Source: Nostoc sp. LPT (GTDB lineage: Bacteria > Cyanobacteriota > Cyanobacteriia > Cyanobacteriales > Nostocaceae). From it: 64,000 bases of DNA. The stretch is taken from assembly GCF_017115165.1 (NCBI RefSeq), contig NZ_JABXKF010000105.1, positions 124,001 to 188,000 of the forward strand, written 5' to 3'. This document shows, piece after piece, positions 26,939 through 35,035 of this stretch (within the stretch, counting starts at the first letter, position 1; each line of letters starts with the position of its first letter). The position numbers and the translations under genes were made by a program. Under the pieces are notes generated by a model. That model was given only the letters and a program-made list of their open reading frames with translations. It searched no databases and was not told the origin of the DNA.

Positions 26939-27100
26939 TCAAGCGATGCCTGCGGCGGGCTATGCCTATGCTACTACTACTTTGCTCTTATCATGAGAAA
27001 CTGTAGGCGATCGCTAAACCTAATTGCGTACAAATATTAAGCGATGCCTGCGGTTTTTGCTAGCCTACACTACTACTACTTTGTCTTTCTCATGACAAAA
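26939..27100. repeat. Two diverged copies of an intergenic repeat before the NACHT gene
   Basis: AAGCGATGCCTGCGG, CTACTACTACTTTG and TCATGA occur twice in the same order (from 26941 and from 27040), joined by TGTAGGCGATCGCT and TAATTGCGTACAAATATTA. Part of the unit occurs again after the gene, at 30132-30190. Confidence 0.75.
27021..27045. repeat. 25-bp direct repeat, left of NACHT gene
   Basis: TAATTGCGTACAAATATTAA followed by GCGAT. The right partner at 30132-30156 differs by one base. The pair brackets the NACHT/pentapeptide gene. Confidence 0.8.
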
Positions 27101-27110
27101 GAGGGATATA

Positions 27111-30023
27111 TTGACTCAGTACATCTACCAGCAGCATACAACAGCTATGAGCAATACCTCTGGATTTTCAGTCAGCAAGCCTGTTGCATTATGGAATAAA
27201 CCTATTAAAGCTGACTTTAAAGAACTATTCAAATCACTAAGCAAAGGTGTGATAGATGGGGTTTTGGGTAAGTGGGAAGAGGTAGCCAAAGATGCTGTAG
27301 AAGCTACAGCAGCACTAGGTTTAGCAGCAGCACCAGAGGAAGTTGCTTGGTTACTAATTTACCGTTCTTTGGTAGAAGCAATAGTGAGTTTGGTGAAAGG
27401 AAATCAAGAGTTACTGTTTGAAAAACCAAACGAAAAGGATCTTGAGCTATTGTGCGATCGCCTCAACCATTCCCTAGAAAGTATAGAATTGCGTATTGAC
27501 CAAGATTTTTTTAGCCATCCCAAAGATTTACCGATTCTGGAAGCGATTAAAACTGCTTTTGCCGACTGGTTAAAATACTTTAGCGTCAATCAAGCTCAAG
27601 CACAGACAATTAGTCATCGTCTTCCTACCTATTTTGTATATGCCCTACATGAAGAGTGGGCAAAACATCCAGAAAAATATGCTTGTTTAAAAGCAAAACT
27701 CGATACCCCCTTTACTCAAGCCAATGAACGGGAACAGTCATGGCAGCGTTATTTAGCTTGGCTACAAAAACAGGTTGAAGAACCGATGCTTTTAGAAGCT
27801 TTTGGTTTAAAACAGGTTTATGTTCCCTTACGCGCCTACTATAAGCAGAAAGTTGCGGGTGAAAAGTCAGAAGAATTTGAACGCCGACTGAGAGAAGATG
27901 ATAAATATCAGCGAGTTGTGCTTGATTTAGAAACTGAACTAGAAGCTTGGTTAGAAAAAGGCGATCGCAATGATGCCATTAGAGTAATTAGTGGTGACCC
28001 AGGAAGTGGTAAATCTTCCTTTGCCAAAATCTTTGCAGCTAACCAAGCAGAAAAAGGGAAAACTCCGGTTCTATTTATACCTTTGCACTATTTTGAACCC
28101 TCGGATGATTTAGTTGATGCAGTTGGTAAATTTGTGCGAGACGATGGCTTTCTCAGATATAACCCCCTAGAGAAAGATAAAGCTGATTCACACTTACTGA
28201 TTATCTTCGATGGTTTAGATGAGCTTGCGATGCGGGGCAAAATTGCCACTGAGATTGCTCAACAATTTGTGCGTGAAGTCCAAAGAAAAGTAGAGCGGTT
28301 TAATGTTCGTGAAACTTGCTTACAAGTATTAATCAGTGGTCGAGAATTGGTAGTACAGGCAAATAGTAGCGACTTTCGCCAACCACAGCAAATCTTGCAT
28401 ATCTTGCCTTATTTTGTTCCTAAAGATGAGAGAAAGAATTACATTGACGAGCAAAACTTGTTGCAGCAAGATCAACGTCAGATTTGGTGGCAGAAATACG
28501 GCAATGCTAGCGGAAGGGGATATGATTGCTTACCAAAAGAGTTAAACCAAGATAACCTGATAGAAATTACTGCTCAACCCTTGCTGAATTACTTGGTAGC
28601 ATTGAGTTTTGACCAACAAAATAAATTTCCTACAGACGGCAACCTGAATGCAATTTATGCCAATTTGCTCACAGCAGTTTATCAACGCGGTTGGGATAGT
28701 CATCAACATGCGGCTCTTCATGGAATTAAGGAAAAAGACTTTGTTCGCATCCTCGAAGAAATTGCTTTAGCTTCTTGGCATGGAGATGGACGAACAACAA
28801 CAGTTAGAGAGATTGAAGCCCATTGTGAAAACAGCAGTTTAAAGAGTCTTTTAGACAAGTTTCAGGAAAGTGCAAAGTTAGGCGTAACTCGTCTTTTGAC
28901 TGCCTTTTATTTTCGGGAGAGTGGAGTTAAAGAACAGGAAAAAACTTTTGAATTCACTCACAAAAGTTTTGGTGAATATTTGACAGCAAAACGCATCGTG
29001 CGAGAAATTAAACTCATTCATAAAAAGCTGAAGGATGGCCAGGATGATCCAGATGAAGGATGGGATGAGCGCGAGGCTTTAAAAAGGTGGGCAATTCTCT
29101 GCGGTGCATCCCCTATGGATGAATACCTTTTTAACTTTGTTTTGGATGAAATGCGTTTACAGAATGTATCGGATGTTAGGAATTGGCAGCAGACATTATG
29201 CCATCTGATTGGTTTTATGTTGCGTCATGGAATGCCAATGGAATACTTGACTCCCAGACCTGATTTTCAAGAAGAAAATAGACAAGCACGAAATGCAGAA
29301 GAAGCGTTGTTAGCTGTCTTAAATGCTTGCGCTAGAGTGACAAAAATAGTTTCAAAAATTAAATGGCATATTCCTGAAGTTTTCGGTATCTGGATTTCCC
29401 GCTTGCAAGGGCAAAGAATTATTACTGATGCTGATGTGTTTTGCTTGAATTGCCTGAGTTTTTTAGATTTGCAAGGTTGCGTTTTAGTTTTTAAAGACTT
29501 TGCTCAGGCGAATCTTCAAGGGGCAAATCTTGTACGGACGAATCTTCAAGAAGCGAATCTTGTACGGGCGAATCTTCGAGGCGCGAATCTTCGAGGCGCG
29601 AATCTTCGAGGCGCGAATCTTGTACGGGCGAATCTTATAGAAACGAATCTTCAAGGGGCGAATCTTCGAGGCGCGAATCTTGAACTGGCGAATCTTGAAC
29701 GAGCAAATCTTGTACGAGCAAATCTTGTACGAGCAAATCTTGTACGAGCAAATCTTGAACGGGTGAATCTTTTACAGGCGAATCTTGTAGAAGCGAATCT
29801 TGAAGGGGCATATCTTGTACGGGCGTATCTTGGAGGAGCGAATCTTGTAGAGGCATATTTTCAACAGGCGAATCTTGTAGAGGCAAATCTTCAAGGGGCG
29901 AATCTTCAAGGGGTGAATCTTGAAGGAGTGAATCTTCAAGGGGTGAATCTTCAAGGGACGTATCTTGAGGGCGAAAACTTAGCAGACTTGAATGAAGATT
30001 CAGGTTTAGACTCTGATGAGTGA
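27111..30023 (+). CDS. NACHT-type NTPase with C-terminal pentapeptide repeats
   Basis: A 970-residue protein. An unassigned helical N-terminal region (1-280) is followed by Walker A GDPGSGKS at 295-302 and Walker B IIFDGLDEL near 365-373, the acidic pair typical of NACHT. A helical region with FEFTHKSFGEYLTAKRIVRE (near 615-635) follows, as usual in NACHT proteins. A pentapeptide beta-helix (ANLQG, ANLVR units) spans about 790-955. The TTG start at 27111 has GAGGG at 27101-27105; an in-frame ATG at 27147 lacks such a site. It is probably a ligand-sensing switch. The gene is flanked by 25-bp direct repeats. Confidence 0.85.
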   Translation: MTQYIYQQHTTAMSNTSGFSVSKPVALWNKPIKADFKELFKSLSKGVIDGVLGKWEEVAKDAVEATAALGLAAAPEEVAWLLIYRSLVEAIVSLVKGNQELLFEKPNEKDLELLCDRLNHSLESIELRIDQDFFSHPKDLPILEAIKTAFADWLKYFSVNQAQAQTISHRLPTYFVYALHEEWAKHPEKYACLKAKLDTPFTQANEREQSWQRYLAWLQKQVEEPMLLEAFGLKQVYVPLRAYYKQKVAGEKSEEFERRLREDDKYQRVVLDLETELEAWLEKGDRNDAIRVISGDPGSGKSSFAKIFAANQAEKGKTPVLFIPLHYFEPSDDLVDAVGKFVRDDGFLRYNPLEKDKADSHLLIIFDGLDELAMRGKIATEIAQQFVREVQRKVERFNVRETCLQVLISGRELVVQANSSDFRQPQQILHILPYFVPKDERKNYIDEQNLLQQDQRQIWWQKYGNASGRGYDCLPKELNQDNLIEITAQPLLNYLVALSFDQQNKFPTDGNLNAIYANLLTAVYQRGWDSHQHAALHGIKEKDFVRILEEIALASWHGDGRTTTVREIEAHCENSSLKSLLDKFQESAKLGVTRLLTAFYFRESGVKEQEKTFEFTHKSFGEYLTAKRIVREIKLIHKKLKDGQDDPDEGWDEREALKRWAILCGASPMDEYLFNFVLDEMRLQNVSDVRNWQQTLCHLIGFMLRHGMPMEYLTPRPDFQEENRQARNAEEALLAVLNACARVTKIVSKIKWHIPEVFGIWISRLQGQRIITDADVFCLNCLSFLDLQGCVLVFKDFAQANLQGANLVRTNLQEANLVRANLRGANLRGANLRGANLVRANLIETNLQGANLRGANLELANLERANLVRANLVRANLVRANLERVNLLQANLVEANLEGAYLVRAYLGGANLVEAYFQQANLVEANLQGANLQGVNLEGVNLQGVNLQGTYLEGENLADLNEDSGLDSDE
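29505..29960. repeat. 15-bp tandem repeats encoding pentapeptides
   Basis: About thirty 15-bp units of the type GCGAATCTT[C/G][A/T]... within the NACHT gene have a highly conserved core, suggesting recent amplification. They create open frames on the other strand that are not genes. Confidence 0.8.
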
Positions 30024-30131
30024 CTTCCAAACATTAAGAATTTGTAAAGTGCATTACATTCTTAATGCATCATTCTAAATACTTTCGATGCGTTACGCTG
30101 CTGCTAACACATCCTAGCAAACCAGCGAACG

Positions 30132-30156
30132 TAATTGCATACAAATATTAAGCGAT
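30132..30156. repeat. 25-bp direct repeat, right of NACHT gene
   Basis: TAATTGCATACAAATATTAA followed by GCGAT, one mismatch from 27021-27045. TCATGAC and TGTAGGCGATCGCT follow (to 30190), also shared with the left side. Confidence 0.8.
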
Positions 30157-30257
30157 TTCTCCTTCTCATGACAATGTGTAGGCGATCGCTTCATTCCCAA
30201 CTTTTGCAAATGCTGGGCAAAAATTACCCCTGAAAGTAAAAACCCTACACTGCGTTG

Positions 30258-30503
30258 TTAATCTGTAGGTAATTGATCGTAAGATTCCGGTTCAATATCT
30301 GGTACTTTCGCTAAAACTGCGTCGTATTTTTCTCGACTGCCTCGCTTTGCTAATTCCCCTAGATAAATTTCAGTTGTTAGTGCAGCGATTTTTTCCGCAA
30401 CTGCTGTCGCCACAAACTGATCGATAGAAATGCCGTCTTGTTTGGCAAGTTCCTGCAAACTTTTGTATAAAGAGTCAGGAAGCTGGACGCTGAGGTTGCT
30501 CAT
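30258..30503 (-). CDS. Ribbon-helix-helix-like antitoxin
   Basis: An 81-residue protein starting MSNLSVQLPDSLYKSLQELA, then KQDGISIDQFVATAVAEKIAAL. This is the strand-helix-helix pattern of RHH DNA-binding antitoxins (HicB/CopG-like), with an acidic C-terminal tail. Its start overlaps the 3' end of the PIN gene by 29 bp, so toxin comes first. It probably represses its own operon and neutralises the PIN protein if that is made. Confidence 0.8.
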   Translation of the reverse strand: MSNLSVQLPDSLYKSLQELAKQDGISIDQFVATAVAEKIAALTTEIYLGELAKRGSREKYDAVLAKVPDIEPESYDQLPTD

Positions 30504-30923
30504 GACAATGCTCCAGTTGATTGCAAAAACTCCGCAGGTGCAATATTGTTATCCCAAACTGCTCAATGCCTTTAAAATGACGAGCATTATATGTTATTAC
30601 GCTATCACATCGCGCCTTGACTGCTAGCTCCAGCACCATATCGTCTTTTGGATCAGGCAAGTAAGGTCGCCAGAGGAAGAAAATCTGATGCTGTGTTGCA
30701 ACCGAGCAATGAAACTCGATAAATTCTTCAACATCTAGTGCAGTGATATATAGATTTGGCAGTTGCCGCGATAATACCTCTCGATACTCCAAAACCAGTG
30801 GAACCGAAAGATGGATATCAAAAATTCCTGTGCCCACGAGTGTCAGTAGACGAAAAGCACTCCCTCGTTTGGAACGCAGACCAGCAACGATAACATTTGT
30901 ATCAAGGACAACGGAACTGTCAT
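30475..30923 (-). pseudogene. PIN-family toxin (COG1569 type) without an in-frame start
   Basis: The frame encodes VVLDTNVIVAGLRSKRGSAF, the N-terminal PIN motif with the catalytic Asp, then LVLEYREVLSRQLP, the acidic pair in LPDPKDDMVLELAVKA and SVITYNARHF. All PIN residues are present, but this frame has no ATG, GTG or TTG before the motif and an in-frame TGA at 30955-30957. The expected ATG (30921-30923) is out of frame; ATGACAGTTccgttGTCCTTGAT would be in frame without five bases. The only normal start inside (GTG 30837) removes the catalytic Asp. The toxin is probably inactive or uses a rare start. Confidence 0.65.
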
Positions 30924-30969
30924 AGAGGCATGATACTGGCTCTCGGCTTAGGAATCAATGCTGTTTTGC

Positions 30970-31152
30970 AGTTCTAAGGTCAAAGTTGAGCCTCAGAAGG
31001 TCAACATCGAGCTTCAGAAGGTCAACATCGAGCCTCAGAAGGTCAACATCGAGCCTCAGAAGGTCAACATTGAGCCTCAAAAGGTCAACGTCGAACCTCA
31101 AAAGGTCAACGTCGAGCCTCAGAAGCTCAACGTCGAGCCTCAGAAGGTCAAT
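30970..31152. repeat. 21-bp tandem repeat array B, about 9 units
   Basis: Same 21-bp unit as array A (CCTCAGAAGGTCAACATCGA plus G and variants), about nine copies. It ends about 100 bp before the STAND-2 ATG. The leader after it (AAATTACCTcaaaAAA, then TTTATTTAGTAGTTCTTTT) aligns with the leader of STAND-1. Confidence 0.92.
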
Positions 31153-31254
31153 GCATAAAAATTACCTCAAAAAAGCTTGGAAAATTCCGAAATACACCTT
31201 GTTTATTTAGTAGTTCTTTTTAGAAACATTAACGCCTCAAAATTAAATCTTGTT

Positions 31255-33228
31255 ATGAATACACAAGACAAACCCAAAAGTTTACAAGATATTGTTAAGC
31301 AACGTCAACAATCAAATTTTGTGGGTCGTGAAGACCAAGTAAACCGATTTCGCCAAAATTTAGCATTATCCCTAGAAGACAATCGCCGTTGTTTTCTGTT
31401 TAACGTTTGTGGTCAAGGCGGAGTTGGTAAAACTACCTTACTGCGGCAGTTTCGGAAAATTGCTGACGAAGCAAAAATGATTTCGGCTTACATTGATGAA
31501 GTTGAAAAAACTATACCCGAAGTCATGGCTCGTTTAGCTCAAGAGTTAGAACAGCAAGGTTATAAACTAACGCAGTTTAGCGATCGCTACAAAGTGTACT
31601 GCCAAAAGTGCCAAGAATTAGAAACAGATCCCGAAGCTCCTCAAGGCTTTAGTGCTTTTGTAGGGAAAACTATGGTAAAAACTGGTGTGCGTCTGGCGCG
31701 TCGAGTTCCCGTTGGCGGTGCTGTATTTGATATTGTAGATGAGGATGCTTTGGCTACCCAAGCTGGAGAATGGGCATCTTATATTGCAAAGAAAATAACG
31801 AATAAAGATGAGGTACATTTAGTTAAAGAACCTGAAGAAGTTCTGACCCCGCTATTTTTGCAAGATATTTCTAAAATTGCTGATAAAACTCCTGTTGTCC
31901 TGTTTTTCGATTCCTCAGAACGCACCGGAGAATTCCTAGATAACTGGCTACGGGAAATTTTTGAGAACCAGCACGGTAAAGTATCTGCCAATATATTAAT
32001 AATCATCGCCGGTCGGCAAGAATTAGATAAAAATGACTGGGCATCCTACGAAGGATTAATAGTTCGTTTGCCTCTGGAACCGTTTACAGAAGAAGAAGCC
32101 CAACAATATCTAATTCGGAAAGGCATTCTAGACAATCACATTATCGAAGTGATTTTAAAGGTTTCTGGAAACTTACCCCTGCTAATAGAAATGCTAGCAG
32201 ATGCTCATCCCAATCACCCCAACCAGGTAATTGAGCCTAGCAGCAGTGCTGTAAAAAGCTTTTTAAGATGGATTGACGATCCCAAACGGCGACAAGTGGT
32301 GCTTGATGCTGCCATTCCTCGGTGCTTAAACCGGGATGTTATAGCCAAGTTAAGAACAGAAGAAGAAGCTGATGAGCTATTTACTTGGCTCAAAGAAACA
32401 TCCTTTGTCAACGAACATAGCAAAGGCTGGGTTTATCATGATGTCGTTAGAACCCAAATGTTATGCCACAAACGCCTTTCATCCCCACAAAGTTGGGCTG
32501 ACATACATAGTAAGTTGGCAGAATATTATGACAGCCTACGGAACGATTTGCAATTGGAAGAAAATAACAAACAGCGCGATCCTAACTGGCAAAGTCACAC
32601 ATTAAACGTGTTGTACCATAAGTTATGTCAGTCACCGCAAAAGAATTTATTGGTAGCTCTTAATGAATTTCTGACTGCACTCAAAAATCAACCCATTTTT
32701 GCCCAACAATATGCAGCAGTAATGTTTCAGGCTGGTAAAGATGGGGATTCTGCTGAAGTTCAGTATTGGGGTAAGCAATTAGCAAATGGGTTAAAAGCTT
32801 ATGAGGAAAAACGCTATGAAGATGCTATGTATAATCGCGCTTTAGTCTACTTAGCCCTCAAGCAACCAGCCAAAGCACGAACTTGCCTAATACCTGCCAT
32901 CAAGCTTGCTACAGAGCATTACAAAAAAGATACTAAAGACTGGCGTAATGCTTTTAATTTAGCCCTTTACTGTTTGGCTGCTCAATACACTCAACAAGCA
33001 GACCACTTATATCACTATGCCTTATCAAAGGGTGCTTCTTCTGAATCTATTGCTAAAGCTATCCAAGACATAAATGACTTTTTAACTGTCTTCCCTGACC
33101 ATCTGCAAGCTACATCCATCCAACAGTTGTTGCAGTCTTGTCTAACTAAGTCATGTAATTTGCAACCTATCCTCCAGAAAACCCACAAGTCCCAACAGCA
33201 ACCTGCTAATCAATTCCCTCTCTCATAG
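31255..33228 (+). CDS. STAND-type P-loop ATPase lacking the TPR block (STAND-2)
   Basis: A 657-residue paralogue of STAND-1 (start ATG 31255, aligning with 24245; the frame open to 31177 is leader). FVGRED, Walker A GQGGVGKTT and the Walker B-like VVLFFDSSERTGEFL are present. After GLKAYEEKRYEDAM it jumps to the final repeat (YNRALVYLALKQPAKA), so seven TPR units found in STAND-1 are absent. STAND-1 stops at SLT-TAG, whereas here a small indel removes that stop and adds about 22 residues. Array B and a matching leader lie directly upstream. Confidence 0.85.
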   Translation: MNTQDKPKSLQDIVKQRQQSNFVGREDQVNRFRQNLALSLEDNRRCFLFNVCGQGGVGKTTLLRQFRKIADEAKMISAYIDEVEKTIPEVMARLAQELEQQGYKLTQFSDRYKVYCQKCQELETDPEAPQGFSAFVGKTMVKTGVRLARRVPVGGAVFDIVDEDALATQAGEWASYIAKKITNKDEVHLVKEPEEVLTPLFLQDISKIADKTPVVLFFDSSERTGEFLDNWLREIFENQHGKVSANILIIIAGRQELDKNDWASYEGLIVRLPLEPFTEEEAQQYLIRKGILDNHIIEVILKVSGNLPLLIEMLADAHPNHPNQVIEPSSSAVKSFLRWIDDPKRRQVVLDAAIPRCLNRDVIAKLRTEEEADELFTWLKETSFVNEHSKGWVYHDVVRTQMLCHKRLSSPQSWADIHSKLAEYYDSLRNDLQLEENNKQRDPNWQSHTLNVLYHKLCQSPQKNLLVALNEFLTALKNQPIFAQQYAAVMFQAGKDGDSAEVQYWGKQLANGLKAYEEKRYEDAMYNRALVYLALKQPAKARTCLIPAIKLATEHYKKDTKDWRNAFNLALYCLAAQYTQQADHLYHYALSKGASSESIAKAIQDINDFLTVFPDHLQATSIQQLLQSCLTKSCNLQPILQKTHKSQQQPANQFPLS

Positions 33229-33261
33229 TGCAAGTCCATTCAAATGAACTTGCACTATGAG
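33222..33261. terminator. Perfect 14-bp inverted repeat over the STAND-2 stop codon
   Basis: CTCATAGTGCAAGT (33222-33235) and ACTTGCACTATGAG (33248-33261) are perfect arms, with CATT/AATG extending the stem. The TAG stop of STAND-2 lies inside the left arm. There is no T-run, so it may be an RNA-stabilising or intrinsic-like hairpin rather than a classic terminator. Confidence 0.6.
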
Positions 33262-33463
33262 CTTGAGATTTCAATCTTTGGTACAGAAACAGTATGTGCC
33301 ATTGGTTTTTAAGTCATTGATAATTGACGCTTCTACTGTAAGCGATGTGTAATCACAAGCCTCAGTGCGTCTACCTACTCACCAATCAATCACGTTTCCT
33401 TGAATTTTCGCAAACGATCGGAGCATCCCAGTTAAGAATTGCTCAATAGAAACCCTATTCATT

Positions 33464-33498
33464 CAAAAAACTGGCCTTAATTAAAGCCAGTTTTTTGA
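33464..33498. terminator. Strong rho-independent terminator
   Basis: CAAAAAACTGGC and GCCAGTTTTTTG form a perfect stem with flanking A and T tracts on either side, so it can work in both directions, between STAND-2 (plus) and the ferredoxin-like gene (minus). The gap 33229-33592 holds no gene. Confidence 0.85.
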
Positions 33499-33592
33499 TT
33501 TTATTGCAAACTTCTAGCGGACTTAGGGCCGAGTATTAACGGAACACACTTGAGAAGATATTATTAAGCTTTCTCATGAAAATGTCAAGATT

Positions 33593-34261
33593 TTATGAAT
33601 TATTCCCCCAAAGTTTGCCATTATATATCGCAACTTCTCTTAAATTCTCAGGCTGTGCTGATAAACTCTTGTCGCCAAAATGCTGATTCATCAAGGCGGG
33701 AACTTGTGTAGCTTGAATTCGACTATGGCGTGTTTTATCTGGCATAACTAAATTCGGCCCAGCTTTACAGTTCTTCATACAACCAGTGCCCTTGATTGTA
33801 ACTTGGTCTTCTAAACCGCGATCGCTTAAAGCCGCCTCCAACGCCTGACAAACTGCTTTACCACCGCGTTTCATACAATCAGACTTTTGACACACCAAAA
33901 TCGTGGCCTTAGTCTTAGCTGGTTTTACCTTGACATCATCAATAGATGGGGGTTCTTGTGGTGCAGCGATAGTTTTAACTGCCGCTATTTCAGAACGCGC
34001 CGCCATCACACGTTCAGCTTTCAGTGTAACTTTGTCTTTTTTTATATCGTATTCTTTATAACCAATAACTTGTAGCCAAGTACCTGCTGGTAGCCGCAAG
34101 TCAAAAGCAGCCCGCAAATGTTTAGCGAGTTTAATGTAGCATTCACCCTCATGAGTAGCCAGCAGTAAACCTTTCAGCTTATAGCCATCTTTAATAACAA
34201 AATCTATAAATCTGCCCTCAAGGCAAAATTCTGATACTTCCATATTGTGAGATCCACCCAT
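33593..34261 (-). CDS. Thioredoxin-like [2Fe-2S] ferredoxin domain protein
   Basis: A 222-residue protein. The C-terminal half carries CQKSDCMKRGGKAVCQALE and GTGCMKNCKAGPNLVMPD, the cysteine pattern of thioredoxin-fold [2Fe-2S] ferredoxins (NuoE/HoxE-like). The N-terminal 85 residues (FCLEGRFIDFVIKDGYKLKG and LRLPAGTWLQVIGY) form an unassigned beta-rich domain. AAGGAGG sits seven bases before the ATG at 34261, confirming the start. Probably soluble and redox-active; partner unknown. Confidence 0.85.
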   Translation of the reverse strand: MGGSHNMEVSEFCLEGRFIDFVIKDGYKLKGLLLATHEGECYIKLAKHLRAAFDLRLPAGTWLQVIGYKEYDIKKDKVTLKAERVMAARSEIAAVKTIAAPQEPPSIDDVKVKPAKTKATILVCQKSDCMKRGGKAVCQALEAALSDRGLEDQVTIKGTGCMKNCKAGPNLVMPDKTRHSRIQATQVPALMNQHFGDKSLSAQPENLREVAIYNGKLWGNNS

Positions 34262-34330
34262 TTTTTAACCTCCTTTTAATTAATACAAGCTATCAAGCAA
34301 GATATTCTCAGCAGCTAAAAATTATAACTG

Positions 34331-34594
34331 TTAGTAGCGACTTTTCCAGCAACACTCAAGAGTCCAAATCTGGTCTTGACGAGAGGCTGTAAATCGCCGT
34401 ACTACACTCCAAAGTTGAACAGCCGCAGTCAGATTGCTAATTTCAACTTTTAATGGCTGGTTAGCCGCACAACTACAGGGAATGTCTAACTCCTCTAGAC
34501 GTTGATAGACTTGCCAGCGGTCAACCCAATTCACCTCTACAAGGTGGTTTATTTCTATTTCTGAACTATACGATTTCAAGAGAATTGCCCTCAA
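34331..34594 (-). CDS. Small conserved cyanobacterial protein (Asr1405/Asl0597-like)
   Basis: An 87-residue protein with the pattern DRWQVYQRLEELDIPCSCAA, LKVEISNLTAAVQLWSVVRR and a tryptophan/cysteine end. From memory this resembles a small family found only in cyanobacteria (Asr1405/Asl0597). No function is known. It lies upstream of the ferredoxin-like gene on the same strand, 69 bp away. Confidence 0.72.
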   Translation of the reverse strand: MRAILLKSYSSEIEINHLVEVNWVDRWQVYQRLEELDIPCSCAANQPLKVEISNLTAAVQLWSVVRRFTASRQDQIWTLECCWKSRY

Positions 34595-35035
34595 AGTGCA
34601 ACAAACTTGCAGTAACTACTGCCATTTAACTCCCTGCTTTTTGAAAGTCTTAGTAGTCTAGTTTCTTTAAACCAGCATACCTTAAGTGCAAACAATTCTC
34701 ATTAATTTTGGAAAAAAAATAAAATTTTTGCAATCATCCCATCAGGGAGATCAGGGGAATGACCAGGACAATCAGGACAAGGAGGTATTTACTCCCCCAT
34801 CTACCCTCACTTCCTGGCGTATGTTTGCACACTTAAGTTTTTATGTCAATAGTAATGAAAAATATACACAACTAGATGAGCGTGCCATAATCCAGCAAAC
34901 GATAAACTTCTATACTTTTAGTAAACAAAAATACAAAATCTTGTGATGGCAAATTGGCTTGCTCTTATTGTGAAAATGTTAATATGTAAACAATGAGCAG
35001 TTAAAATCTATAATTGCTAAATAGCGAGGAGAACA
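34595..35035. other. Intergenic region upstream of dps
   Basis: About 440 bp between divergent genes. It contains a G-rich repeat fragment (GGGAGATCAGGGGAATGACC) and AT-rich DNA. An 86-codon open frame here has low complexity and no ribosome-binding site, and I do not accept it as a gene. Confidence 0.5.

Noticed and set aside
29635-30030. Minus-strand frame of QDSPLEDS repeats
   Set aside because: Antisense shadow of the pentapeptide-coding 15-bp repeats.
30958-31210. Open frames of heptapeptide repeats over array B
   Set aside because: Same reason as for array A: a by-product of a 21-bp period.
34686-34946. 86-codon frame upstream of dps
   Set aside because: Low complexity, includes a G-rich repeat fragment, no ribosome-binding site, no family.
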